A stretch of DNA of 64,000 nt. Source: Gemmatimonadota bacterium (GTDB lineage Bacteria; Gemmatimonadota; Gemmatimonadetes; Gemmatimonadales; Gemmatimonadaceae). Location: NCBI GenBank assembly GCA_016704465.1, contig JADJAD010000001.1:744001-808000 (forward strand). The letters run 5' to 3'. Position numbers and translations under genes: made by a program. Under the pieces are notes generated by a model. That model did not search any database and was not told where the DNA came from. It saw nothing but the letters and a program-made list of their open reading frames with translations. Of the stretch, positions 44,740 through 54,089 are shown in pieces (within the stretch, counting starts at the first letter, position 1; each line of letters starts with the position of its first letter).

Positions 44740-45354
44740 TCAGCCGCTCGAGTCGGTATCGGGGAGCTGTGCGCGAAGGTCCGCGAGGAGCAGCTCGGCG
44801 GTCAGTGAGCCCCCTTCGAGCTGCCCTTCGATGCGCGTCAGCCAATCGCGATAGGCCACGCCTAACGAAACGCCGTTGGTCAGCGTCAGCAACGGTCCGA
44901 TCATCGCTGCCTTCCACGCGTCCGTCGCGTCCGGGACCTGCGCCTCCAACGACGCGACGTAGTCGCCGAATGCGCGCAGCTCGTCGTGCACGCTGTCCAG
45001 CTCGGCCCGCACCAGCGCCAGGAGTGCGTCCGGATCGATGCGGCCGGAGAAGAACAACCGGACGAGGAACGGCTCACGCCGCGGGGCTGCGGGCGAGGGC
45101 GTGGTGAGCCAGTCATCGAGTGCGGCGAGACCGGCCTCGGTCGGGCGGAACAGGTTGCGGTCGGGGCGCAGGTCCTGCGCGATACGCTCGTGTTCGACCA
45201 GCCCCTTCGACTCCAGCTCGCCCAAGGTGCGATAGATCGCCGCCTGGTCGGCCGTCCAGAAGTGGCGGACCGATTGATCGAAGGCGCGCTTGAGGTCGTA
45301 TCCGCTGAACGGTCGTACGGAGAGAAATCCGAGGATCGCGAAACGCAGTGACAT
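44740..45354 (-). CDS. PadR-family transcriptional regulator
   Basis: 204 residues. The winged-helix part (LRFAILGFLSVRPFSGYDLK, then AAIYRTLGELESKGLVEHE) is PadR, and the C-terminal helical part (LVRLFFSGRIDPDALLALVR ... YRDWLTRIEGQLE) is the Vir_act_alpha-type dimerisation domain. PadR proteins are repressors that respond to phenolic acids or drugs. The divergent gene (outer-membrane-type protein at 45432) shares an A/T-rich 77-bp gap containing an inverted repeat suited to PadR binding. Confidence 0.9.
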   Translation of the reverse strand: MSLRFAILGFLSVRPFSGYDLKRAFDQSVRHFWTADQAAIYRTLGELESKGLVEHERIAQDLRPDRNLFRPTEAGLAALDDWLTTPSPAAPRREPFLVRLFFSGRIDPDALLALVRAELDSVHDELRAFGDYVASLEAQVPDATDAWKAAMIGPLLTLTNGVSLGVAYRDWLTRIEGQLEGGSLTAELLLADLRAQLPDTDSSG

Positions 45355-45396
45355 CGTGCGGTGGCTGGTAGCAGGTGAAGCGACGGAAGGTACGAC

Positions 45397-45443
45397 TTGA
45401 CAAAGAATATAGCCACGATCAGATATATGTCATGTCACATATA
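45397..45443 (+). promoter_or_regulatory. Likely promoter and PadR-type operator
   Basis: TTGACA at 45397-45402 with several TATAT-like -10 candidates 18-21 bases on. At 45424-45443 is an inverted repeat tatatgt-catgtc-acatata (7-bp arms), of the ATGT/ACAT kind bound by PadR repressors. The operator overlaps the ATG at 45432, so either translation starts later or the operator covers the start codon. The ~60 bp around it is far more A/T-rich than the rest of the window. Confidence 0.55.
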
Positions 45444-46070
45444 CTACTCGTCGGATATATGGTAGCCGCGATGATCGCGTTGCTGAGCGCATCAACCGTC
45501 CACGCCCAGGCGGAGCGGGCCGCGACGACCGGGATAGTCTTCGGAATCTCCCTCGGTGTCTCGCGCGTCACGCTTAGCGAGCTCCCGAACGTGTCGCGCA
45601 CAACCGGTACCGACGTGGCCCTAGGATGGCAGGTCGGCTACCGGATGTCATCGAAGCTTTCACTGGTCCTCAACGGGGCCAGTTCCGTCTACCGTTACGC
45701 GGGGCCCGGGCGCGCCCGCAAGCGCGGCTTCGAGTCCATCGTGCCGATGATCGAGTACCAGGTCGACCATGGACTCCGTTTGTCGGCGGGCGCGGGCCTG
45801 CAGCTCGACGCGCCGGTGTTCTACAGTATGCGCGTGTCTGATCCCGCAGAGCGGCGATACTGGCGCGTTGTTGGCGCGGTAGTGGGTGTCTCCTACGCGC
45901 TGCCATCGCTGCTGAACGGAGCCTCGAGGAGTGCGCAACGGTACACGCCGGAAGTGCAGGGGCGCTGGAATGTGGGACGGACGAATACGCCCGAGGGACG
46001 GCTGGCGGGGCAGTCATACGCGTTTCTGCTTGGTGTGCGACGTCAGCCGCTCATCCCGCGCCAACCATAG
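45432..46070 (+). CDS. Outer-membrane beta-barrel-like protein
   Basis: 212 residues from ATG 45432; signal peptide (MSHILLVGYMVAAMIALLSA, cleavage near VHAQ). The mature part has short alternating strands (TGIVFGISLGVSRVTLSEL, ALGWQVGYRMSSKLSLVLNG, GLRLSAGAGLQLDAPVFYS, YAFLLGVRR), fitting a small 8-stranded barrel. No specific family recognised. It is divergent from the PadR gene and probably controlled by it. An ATG at 45459 is an alternative start but leaves a signal peptide without a positive charge. Confidence 0.7.
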   Translation: MSHILLVGYMVAAMIALLSASTVHAQAERAATTGIVFGISLGVSRVTLSELPNVSRTTGTDVALGWQVGYRMSSKLSLVLNGASSVYRYAGPGRARKRGFESIVPMIEYQVDHGLRLSAGAGLQLDAPVFYSMRVSDPAERRYWRVVGAVVGVSYALPSLLNGASRSAQRYTPEVQGRWNVGRTNTPEGRLAGQSYAFLLGVRRQPLIPRQP

Positions 46071-46167
46071 GCGCGTCTGGCAGGCTGGCGATTCCTATTC
46101 GCGCGCTTCGCGCGCGCTACTGTTGTGGGGGGTCGACTCGTCCATTGCGCCGTGGAGCGTACGCATC

Positions 46168-46344
46168 ATGCCTTCACCGATCAAATGGGTGGCGGAGCGG
46201 TCACACGTGCGAGAAGTCTCGCTGCTGGAAACCGCTGACTTGGCTTTCTGGAAGGACCGACTGCAGGCGGTGCTGTTCTCGTGGTTGTTCACGCCATTGT
46301 GTGCCGGGCTGGCGAGCGCCGCCGCCGCGATTGCGGCCACCTAG
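46168..46344 (+). pseudogene. Possible truncated gene fragment
   Basis: 58 codons: MPSPIKWVAERSHVREVSLL, then ETADLAFWKDRLQAV, followed by a hydrophobic end unrelated in style (FSWLFTPLCAGLASAAAA). The first part looks like the N-terminus of a larger soluble protein whose remainder is missing. I cannot name the family. The rest of the gap 46071-46369 is featureless. Confidence 0.3.
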
Positions 46345-46369
46345 CGGCGGTTGGTGGAGCCGGTCCTTC

Positions 46370-46654
46370 ATGCGCCTACCTCTCGTCCTGATGCTGCTCA
46401 GCTTTCCCGGATGTCAACGCGGACTGCAGGGCGCAACAGATGCGCTGCCAGCCGAAGGAGCCCCACTCATGCCGATCTTCGCCACGGCGAAGCGCTGGCC
46501 GTGGCAGCCTGGCGTCGCACTGCCGTCGTTCCTGATCGTGGATAGCGTGGGAGTCGTCTGGCGCCGCGTGGTGGGAATCGAGGAGGACCCGGCGCGGCGC
46601 ATGGATCGGGTGCGACAGGCGCTGGCGGCGCTGCTCGAGCGAGACGGCGCCTGA
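46370..46654 (+). CDS. Small lipoprotein, possibly redoxin-related
   Basis: 94 residues from ATG 46370: lipobox-like start (MRLPLVLMLLSFPGC) and a C-terminal part PSFLIVDSVGVVWRRVVGIE and RMDRVRQALAALLE, which resembles the final strand-helix of thioredoxin/TlpA-type folds (P-x-FLID-x-G-V). The redox CxxC half is absent, so this is either a truncated redoxin or an unrelated small lipoprotein. Confidence 0.45.
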   Translation: MRLPLVLMLLSFPGCQRGLQGATDALPAEGAPLMPIFATAKRWPWQPGVALPSFLIVDSVGVVWRRVVGIEEDPARRMDRVRQALAALLERDGA

Positions 46655-46754
46655 TCGGCGCCTGCGAGCTGGCACGACGACGTGGACACGACGGCGTGGT
46701 GAGACGACGCCGAACGGTGCAGCTTCCCAGGGCCTTCATGGAGACGCGCATCTG

Positions 46755-47162
46755 ATGAAACGCACCTGGACGATCATCGGCGTCCGCGATGTTCCGGTCA
46801 GCTTCAAGTGGTACCAGTCTCTCTTCGGCCAGCCCGAGTCGCCGCCGGCGCATGACCACTTCGGTCAGCTCGTCGACTCGGATGGCACGGTCCTGCTCTG
46901 CCTGCACCAATGGGGGGCGCACGAGCATCCCACACTAGTGCGCCCGGACGAATCGTCGCACGGCAACGGACTCCTCCTGTTCTTCCGGGTTGATGATTAC
47001 GAGGTGGCGCTGCAGCGGGCACGGTCGCTCGCGACGCATCTCGCAGAAGAGCCCCACGTGAACCCGAACACCGGCACGTGGGAGTTCTCACTCCGCGACC
47101 TGGACGGGTACTACGTCACGATCAGCGCGCTCCCCGCGCTGCACGTGCCGCAGTCGCCCTAA
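46755..47162 (+). CDS. VOC (glyoxalase/bleomycin-resistance fold) protein
   Basis: 135 residues: TWTIIGVRDVPVSFKWYQSLFG, HFGQLVDSDGTVLLCLHQWG, LLLFFRVDDYEVALQRARSL, and EFSLRDLDGYYVTIS make the four-stranded paired units of the VOC superfamily. Potential metal-site residues (His, Glu) are present but activity cannot be assigned; members include dioxygenases, isomerases and resistance proteins. Single gene, convergent with the repeat lipoprotein. Confidence 0.85.
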   Translation: MKRTWTIIGVRDVPVSFKWYQSLFGQPESPPAHDHFGQLVDSDGTVLLCLHQWGAHEHPTLVRPDESSHGNGLLLFFRVDDYEVALQRARSLATHLAEEPHVNPNTGTWEFSLRDLDGYYVTISALPALHVPQSP

Positions 47163-47311
47163 CGAGGGGGGCCATCACCCGCAGGGACGCCGAGCGCTCA
47201 CCACGGAATTCGTCGCTGATTCGTCGACAACCGTTCGGGAAGCCGGAGTCGCTGCCACACGCGAGAACCCGCTTGTGCCAGCATCGTGCTGATGCCTCCC
47301 GACGAACGACT

Positions 47312-47343
47312 CGTCGCCAGGGAGCGGATGCGCCCTGGCGACG
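47312..47343. terminator. Hairpin between convergent genes
   Basis: Perfect 11-bp stem (cgtcgccaggg / ccctggcgacg) with a 10-base loop, between the convergent VOC and lipoprotein genes. It has no T run, so it would act as an intrinsic terminator only weakly; an mRNA 3'-end stabiliser is an alternative. Confidence 0.5.
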
Positions 47344-47371
47344 TGTGACGTGTGCAACGGGTCCATTCAAC

Positions 47372-48404
47372 TCAGCATACCACGCCCAGGTGGAAGGACT
47401 GGTTCGTGAAGTTCGCCCCGAAGAAGGCGAGTTCACGCACCCACACACCAGACGCGCCCGAACCGGCCGCGGGTGCGATTTCCATTCGGGCGGGATTGAA
47501 CGGCACGCCCGTGCCAGTCGAACCACGCGTGGCGAGCCGCGCGCATCCCGTGATGTTCTGGAGGTGCGTGATCTGGAACTTCCCGGTCGCCAGCCTGCTG
47601 GACTTCGTACCCGGGTTGGCGCGACTCAGCGTTCCATTCGCGTTCACGACGGCGTAGCGCGTGCCGGGCACGCTGGGACACACCGCCGCGACATGGAAGG
47701 GAACGCCGTCCTGCAGTCCACCGCCGGGATTCTTGGTCTCGATGTAGATGCTCGTGGCCGTGGACCCTTTCGCCGTGAACACATACGACGGGGAGTAGAC
47801 GAGCGCATTGCCGGAGTCGGCGACCGTGGCGAGGAAGGCGCAGCCGTTGACCGCGGTCGGGAAGTTGACGGTGTAGCGACCGGCGCCCTGGTAGCTGAGC
47901 GAGGTCCCGGCCGACCCTCGCAGGTAGTTCGCGCCGTAGCCGACGACCACGAACGGGATCCCGTCGTTCCCGCAGGTGACGACAAGATTGAAGGGACCAT
48001 CGGTCAACCCGCCGCCCCTGGTTCTTCGTCTCCACATAGACGCCCTGCGCGCTAAGGTGGCCCGACGCGGTGAAGACATCGAGGGCCTGGCTGTACGCAT
48101 TGGTCGTGGTCGCCTGAAAGCCGCAGCTTCGCACGTTCGTGTTGAACGTCACCTCGTAGCGCCCGGTCCCGAACCGGTGCACCTGCGTCACGCCCTTGCC
48201 GCTCTGTAGTACGCCGACCTGCGACACCACGGCGTAGAGGTGCCCGACCGCGGTGACGCCGGGCCCCGGCATCTCGGTGCTGCCTACCTCGCGCGACAGT
48301 GCCGGTGCGCGATCGATCGGCGTACGATCGCTCGGCGCGGTGGTGAAGTCCTGGCACGCGGTGAGCGTGACCAGCATCAGTGTTCCCAAGAGTGTGCGCT
48401 TCAT
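47372..48404 (-). pseudogene. Lipoprotein with three Cys-paired repeats, one frameshift
   Basis: Start at ATG 48404; lipobox in LMLVTLTAC. The protein consists of three repeats of about 90-100 residues. Each reads roughly YAVV..G.L ... G.Y.V.F...V..C.F.AT ... YVETKN.GGG..DG.F.L.V.C, with two conserved Cys (contexts RSCGFQAT/VVTC, NGCAFLAT/AAVC and TGCARLAT/GVVC), probably one disulphide per repeat. One extra base in the run at 48015-48018 shifts the frame in repeat 1 (ETKNQG then GGLTDGPF resumes). As the rest is intact, an assembly error is likely. No known family; a surface-exposed beta structure is inferred. Confidence 0.75.
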
Positions 48405-48639
48405 GATCCCATCCCCCTTTCCCAAGTGCGTGAACGCTACAGTGTCACGTCGCGCGAGTCGCGACTTCGAGCCGAGCTTGCCGCGGTTCCATCGCCGGGA
48501 TACGTTCGCTCGGCGTGGCTTGGGTCGCTCGACATCAGGAGACGCGCAATCCGCCGACAGATGCAGACATTCCCGATTCACCGGGGGCCCGGATCCGCGC
48601 TGCACCGGCGCGCCACTCGACGTGGCTGCGGCGCCGGTC

Positions 48640-49260
48640 ATGATGGCGGATACGGGGCGATGGGCATACGAGCGTTCATCGGCGGCTCCCGAGGCGACAT
48701 CGTCGCGGGAGCTTGATCGTCGCTTCTCGGCGGTCTATGGCGAGCTGCGTCGCCTGGCGCACCACCGCCTGCGGAGCGAGGCGGCCGGGCACACGCTGTC
48801 GACCACGGCGCTCGTGCACGAGACGTACCTCAAGCTGTCGTCGGAACGGGGTGAGGCGTTCAGCAATCGCGCACAGTTCTTCGCCCTCGCCACGCGCGCC
48901 ATGCGGCGAATCCTCGTGGACTACGCGCGGCGTCACCGCGCCGCAAAGCGTCGCGCCGACCAGCATCCGGTCTCGCTCTCGGCGCTCGAGGCCTCGGGCG
49001 CTGCACTCGCCCAGCCCACCGATGCCGATCTGGGCGAACGCGCGGACCTTCTCGCAGCGCTCGATGATGCGCTCACCCGGCTGGCCGCAATCGAAGTGCG
49101 CCTCGCTCGCGTGGTCGAGTATCGCTTCTTCAGCGGGCTGACGGAGGGGGAGACGGCCGAGCTGCTCGGGGTGACCCCGCGAACCGTCACCAGGGATTGG
49201 GTGCGGGCTCGCGGCTGGCTCCTCTTGCACCTGGGCGAGGGCGAGACGACCAATGCCTGA
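48640..49260 (+). CDS. ECF-like RNA polymerase sigma factor
   Basis: 206 residues from ATG 48640 (a second ATG follows immediately). Region 2 spans RFSAVYGELRRLAHHRLRSE, then TTALVHETYLKL and FFALATRAMRRILVDYAR; region 4 has VEYRFFSGLTEGETAELLG and VTPRTVTRDWVRARGWL. This is the ECF-like sigma-70 group (TIGR02999) that in Acidobacteriota, Planctomycetota and Gemmatimonadota is encoded beside protein kinases. The kinase gene begins 23 bp downstream, so both are probably one operon and one signalling unit. Confidence 0.92.
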   Translation: MMADTGRWAYERSSAAPEATSSRELDRRFSAVYGELRRLAHHRLRSEAAGHTLSTTALVHETYLKLSSERGEAFSNRAQFFALATRAMRRILVDYARRHRAAKRRADQHPVSLSALEASGAALAQPTDADLGERADLLAALDDALTRLAAIEVRLARVVEYRFFSGLTEGETAELLGVTPRTVTRDWVRARGWLLLHLGEGETTNA

Positions 49261-49283
49261 CGCGCGCTGAGCACCCACCGGCC

Positions 49284-52142
49284 ATGGCGGCAGACGACCC
49301 GACTGAGGGCGTGAGCGGCGAGCGCGACCTGTTGCAACTGATCGACGAGGCGCTGCAGCTGTCGACGGCGGAGCAGGATACCTTCCTGCAGGCGCGATGT
49401 GGAGATGACGCGCGCCACCTCGACCGGGCGCGTGCGCTGCTGGCGGCGTGCCTGCGTGCCGGTCAGGACGAGGGCTTCCTCGCGATGGGCGCATCCGACT
49501 TCGCCGAGCCACTCGTGCGCGCGGTCAACGCGCGGGAGGCGCGCGAATCGAGCGACCCGGTGCCGATGGTCGCGAGGGCGCTGGCCGGACGGTACGAGTT
49601 GCTGCGCGAGATCGGCCGCGGGGGAAACGCCGTGGTCTACCTGTCACAGGACACGCGGCACGGCCGCGACGTGGCGGTGAAGATCCTGCAAGCCCACATC
49701 GCGGACACGGGGCAGCGCGCACGCTTCTTTCGCGAGGTCGATGTCGTCGCTCGCCTGCGTCACCCGTACGTAGTTCCGTTGATCGACTCGGGCGAGGCCG
49801 AGGGAGTCCTGTACTACGTGATGTCGTACGTCGAGGGCGAGTCGTTGCGGCACCGGATCGATGCGGAAGGGGCGCTCGCGCTCGATGAAGTCCTTGCGCT
49901 CGCCCGCGATGTTGCCGAAGCGCTCGACGCGGCGCAGGCCATGGGGATCGTGCATCGCGACATCAAGCCGCAGAACATCCTGCTGAGCGGTGCTCACGCC
50001 CTCGTTGCCGATTTCGGCATCGCCCTGGCCGCGCACGGCGCGGATGACGAACGACTCACGGAACGCGGCATCGCCGTGGGGACGCCCGCCTACATGAGTC
50101 CGGAGCAGGCCACCGCGAGCGACCGCATCGATTCCCGCAGCGACGAATATTCGCTGGCGTGCGTGGTCTACGAGATGCTGACGGGGGAACTGCCGTACCC
50201 GGGCGTGACGGCGCAGGGGATGCGTGCCAAGCACCTGCACGCACCGATTCCCGACCTGCGGATCCTTCGGCCGGCGCTGCCCGCGGCGATGCACGAGGTG
50301 ATGGCGCGCGGATTGGCCAAGTCGGCCGCCGATCGTTTCGCGACGTCAGGCGACTTCATCAGCGCCCTTACCCGCGCCGCGACCGACCCGGGGCCGCAGC
50401 CCTCGACCGAGCCTCAGGCGCCGCCCGCAGACGCACGGGCTGCCCGGCGTCGGATCGTCCTGGCGCTGGCCGCGGTAGGGGTGGTGGCCGCAGCGGCGTT
50501 CGGCGGCTGGCGCTGGTCGCGGCAAGCGGACGGTCGGCCGGCAGGCGCAACGTCGGCCACTTCAACGGCGGCCAGCACAACGACGGCGCCAGGTGCGGCC
50601 GCGGATCAACGTCGCATCGCCGTGCTGTACTTCGACAACCTGAGCGACGACGCGCGGGTGGGGCGCATCGCACACGGGCTGACCGAAGACCTGATCGATG
50701 AACTCGGCGCGGTGCGCGGCCTGCACGTGATCTCGCCTAACGGCGTGCGGCCGTTTCGCGACGCGTCGGTTCCGGTCGACTCGATCGGCCGCGCGCTGGC
50801 GGTGGGGACGGTGGTCGGCGGGAGCGTGAGCGCATAACCCACGGTGCTGCGCGCGACCGTCCGGCTCGTCGATCCCCGGAGCGGGGAGCAGCTACAGAGC
50901 CGCGCCCTCGAGGTCCCGCGCGGCGAGGCGCTCGCCCTGCGCCAGGCCATCGTCACCGAGGTCGCCACCTTCCTTCGCCAGCGACTGGGCGAGGAAATTC
51001 GCCTTCGCGCGCAACGCTCGCAGACTCGGTCGACCGAGGCATGGGAACTGGTGCGACGCGCGGACGAGCTGTCCCGCGACGGCGCCGCCTCGTCCAACGC
51101 CGCGCGCGACGATGATGCGCGGGACCTGCTGCGGCGCGCCGATTCACTCTACGCGGCAGCCGGTCGACTCGATCCGTCGTGGAGTGCGCCGATCGTCGGG
51201 CGTGGGTGGGCCGCGCTGCGACTGGCGCTGGTATCGCCGTCCGTGCACGAGCAACCCCCCGGCTCGCCAGCAACGCTGCGTTCCGACGACATCCAGGACG
51301 CCATTGCCTACGCCGACCGCGCGCTTCGTCAATCGGCCGGCGCGCCCGAGGCGCTGGCCCTGCGAGGATTCGCCCGCGAGTGGTTGGCGACCTCGGGAGC
51401 CCCCGGAAGCGACTCGTTGCTGGTGCACGGCGAGCGCGACCTGCGCGCGGCGCTCGCCGAGCGCCCCGACGACGCGCGCAGCTGGTTCGCGCTCGGCGAG
51501 CTGTTGTCGTTCGACGGGCGGTTCGCGGAGGCGGCGACGGCGCTCGACCGGGCGTACAACGCTGATGCCTACCTCACGGAGTTGCCTGCCGTCGTCAGCG
51601 AACGCTTTTTCGTGGCACTCTCGCTCGAGCAGTTTGCCGACGCGGACCGCTGGTGCACGCTGGGGCTGGCGCGCTATCCGGGCGACCCGCGCTTCGCGAC
51701 CTGCCGGCTGATCCCTGCTCGGATGGCCGGGCAGACCACGAGCGAGCTATCGTGGGCGTGGCGTACGATCACCGACATCGAGCGCGCGGATTCGACGGGG
51801 ACGTTCACGCTGCAGTGGGGCTTCTTCAGGTTGATGACCGCCGCCATCGCCGCGCGCGCGGGCCGTGGCGACAGCGCGCGCGCGATCCTGCAGTCCGTAC
51901 GGGAGCACAGTGCCGGTCGCGAGGACCATCCACCGTATCGGGAAGCAGAAGCCTACGTGCGACTGCTCGTGGGCGAGCGGGACACCGCGGTTCGCCTGCT
52001 CGCCGAGGCGCTGCGCGAATCGCCCTCGTCGCGAAACCGGATCGTGCGCTCGCCGTGGTTCAGGACGATCGCGGCCGACTCGGCCCTGGCCCTTCGTGCT
52101 CCAACGGCGTCCAACCAGGCGCGTAATGCAGGCAAACGCTAG
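49284..52142 (+). pseudogene. Serine/threonine protein kinase with TPR tail, interrupted by TAA
   Basis: About 950 codons. An N-terminal helical lead (ERDLLQLIDEALQLSTAEQD) precedes the kinase domain: GRGGNAVVYL, Lys133, HRDIKPQN (His224-Asp226), DFG (Asp243) and GTPAYMSPEQ. A membrane helix (about 388-410) and a FlgO-like segment (RRIAVLYFDNLSDDARVGRI) follow. At 50835-50837 an in-frame TAA interrupts the gene between VVGGSVSA and LRATVRLVDPRSGEQLQSR; the same frame continues with TPR-like repeats to 52142. If real, the product is a 517-residue kinase without the sensor tail; the catalytic part would still be complete. It follows the ECF-like sigma factor. Confidence 0.88.
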
Positions 52143-52768
52143 GGCTGAGGCCGAGCGCCGGCGCGGAAACGTTGCTCGAAGTCGTCGCGCAGTTGGCCGG
52201 CATCGCGGAGGCCGATGGTGCGCACGTAGTACGGGACCACGAACTTGTCGATCGCCGCCATGCCGAGAAAGATCGCGTCGGCGTCGGGCGAGAGCGGAAT
52301 CGTGTCGCGACCGCCGCCGCTGCGCTGCAACACGAGTTCCATCTGGACGATGTCCCGCCGATTGACCGGGGGGGTGCAGCGCTCGGGTTGCATGCGCGAC
52401 GAGAAACGGTCGTGTACGCAGGCTGAGATGACGGCGTCGGTATTGTCCAGGTCCGTCTGGTACGGTCCGAAGACGGCCGCCTTCACTCCGGATTTGTCCG
52501 CGACCGCCCGCGCCGTCGCGACGTCGGGGAAGACGCCGAGGACCGGTGACGTCGGCTCGAAGCTGGCGACGACGTAGACTAAGTCTCCGGTGCGATTGCC
52601 ATCGACGGCCTCGGCGATGCGCTTGAGCATGACCGGCCCAGCCGGTGGAGGCGCCGCGCCCTGGCTTGCGCCCCGGGCGGTGCAGGCGAAGACGACGACG
52701 AGCAGGATGGTTGCCACCACTACCGCGCGCGATGCCGCGCGACGAAGCTGCGGTGCGAACGAGGGCAT
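52139..52768 (-). CDS. Exported protein, unknown
   Basis: 209 residues from ATG 52768; signal peptide (RAVVVATILLVVVFACTA, cleavage near GAS). The mature part includes LVYVVASFEPTSPVLGVFPD, AAVFGPYQTD, an acidic/Cys segment (DAVISACVHDRFSSRMQPERC), IVQMELVLQRSGGGRDTIPL and DAIFLGMAAIDKFVVPYYV. No family recognised. Its stop codon overlaps the end of the kinase gene by 4 bp on the other strand. Confidence 0.7.
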   Translation of the reverse strand: MPSFAPQLRRAASRAVVVATILLVVVFACTARGASQGAAPPPAGPVMLKRIAEAVDGNRTGDLVYVVASFEPTSPVLGVFPDVATARAVADKSGVKAAVFGPYQTDLDNTDAVISACVHDRFSSRMQPERCTPPVNRRDIVQMELVLQRSGGGRDTIPLSPDADAIFLGMAAIDKFVVPYYVRTIGLRDAGQLRDDFEQRFRAGARPQP

Positions 52769-53101
52769 GACGGTGTCGGAGAGAGTGGGTGGTGCGGGGC
52801 GGGTGGTGCGAATGGGAACGGCGAGCGATGCTGCTCGAGAAATGTCCCCTGCTAATGTGGAGCGGTGGTGGCGACGTGGAAGGGGTGTCGCATCCTGTAC
52901 CGACACGCCCGCAGCCGACCGTACCGCGACTCGGAGCAATCGGTCGTGCGCTTCAGGGACTAACGGTTGAGTACGACAGAGGCAGGGAGCGCGCCATTTG
53001 GCAGCGATGACCAATGGCTGCCAGGGCCGGTCGCGCCGGCTCCGCAACGGAGGCTGGCGGTCTACGCTTGAACCGCTCACACGCGCGCGCCAAGTTTGGC
53101 C

Positions 53102-54001
53102 ATGCCTCACTCTCGCCCATCCTCGCCATCGCGCGCGTTCACCCTCGTCGCGCTGCTCCTACTCGCGGTCGGCCTGCCGATCCGCACCCCCGCGCAAGCG
53201 CCCACGCGCGGCGCGCTCGTCATCGTCGGCGGCGGAAGCCAGCCACCGGCCCTCGTCGAGGAGTTCGTGCGACTGGCCGGCGGGGCGGGCACGGCACGCA
53301 TCGTCGTCTCCGCCATGGCCAGCGCGTCGGGTGAAACCGGCGGCGAGGAGAAGGCGCAGTCCCTGCGCGCGCTCGGCGCGGCGGCGCGCAACGTCTGGAT
53401 CACCCGCGAACAGGCCGATCAGGATTCCGTCGTCCACCTGCTCGACTCGGCCACCGGAATCTGGTTCGGGGGAGGCGATCAGGCCCGATTGACCAAGGCA
53501 CTGCTGGGATCACGAGTCGAACGGGCGATTCACGCGCGATACGCGCAGGGGGCAGTGGTGGGTGGCACCTCGGCCGGTGCGGCGGTGATGTCGACGCCGA
53601 TGATCACCGGGAACGAGCTGCTGCAGGAGCGGGACTCCAGCGAGGCGTGGAGGCGCGTCAAGCGCGGGACCGTCGAAGTGGACAGCGGCTTCTCATTCCT
53701 CACCGATGTCGTGATCGACCAGCACTTCCTCCGTCGCAAGCGCCAAAACCGTCTCCTCAGCCTGGTGCTGGCAAGTGCACCGCACCTCGGTGCCGGGATC
53801 GACGAGGGGACGGCGATCATCGTGGAGCCGAGCGGGATGTGGCGAATCATGGGGGCGAGCGCGGTGCTGGTCGTGGACGCGCGCGATGCCGTGCGGTCGG
53901 CCGGGGGAGCGCCGGTGCTCGGCGCCACGGGAGTGCGGATGCATCTGCTGCCGGACGGTGCGACCTTTGACCCGCGGACGGGGAAGGCGACGTTGCGGTG
54001 A
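53102..54001 (+). CDS. Exported cyanophycinase-type S51 peptidase
   Basis: 299 residues; signal peptide (FTLVALLLLAVGLPI, cleavage near AQA). Family S51 features are complete: RGALVIVGGGSQPP, GIWFGGGDQARLTKAL, nucleophile Ser157 in GGTSAGAAVMS, and VIDQHFLRRKRQNRL. Exported cyanophycinases split cyanophycin (multi-L-arginyl-poly-aspartate) into beta-Asp-Arg dipeptides, which after further cleavage give arginine. The window also encodes arginase and a cyclodeaminase, so a nutritional link is conceivable though they are 40 kb apart. Related S51 peptidases with other specificity cannot be excluded. Confidence 0.85.
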   Translation: MPHSRPSSPSRAFTLVALLLLAVGLPIRTPAQAPTRGALVIVGGGSQPPALVEEFVRLAGGAGTARIVVSAMASASGETGGEEKAQSLRALGAAARNVWITREQADQDSVVHLLDSATGIWFGGGDQARLTKALLGSRVERAIHARYAQGAVVGGTSAGAAVMSTPMITGNELLQERDSSEAWRRVKRGTVEVDSGFSFLTDVVIDQHFLRRKRQNRLLSLVLASAPHLGAGIDEGTAIIVEPSGMWRIMGASAVLVVDARDAVRSAGGAPVLGATGVRMHLLPDGATFDPRTGKATLR

Positions 54002-54089
54002 GGGGGCGACGGGGCTGTTGCGATTGGCAGGGCCGCTGTGGGCGAACGCCTCCGAGTTCGAGACCTCGCCGGAGTACCACCGGCGCGTG

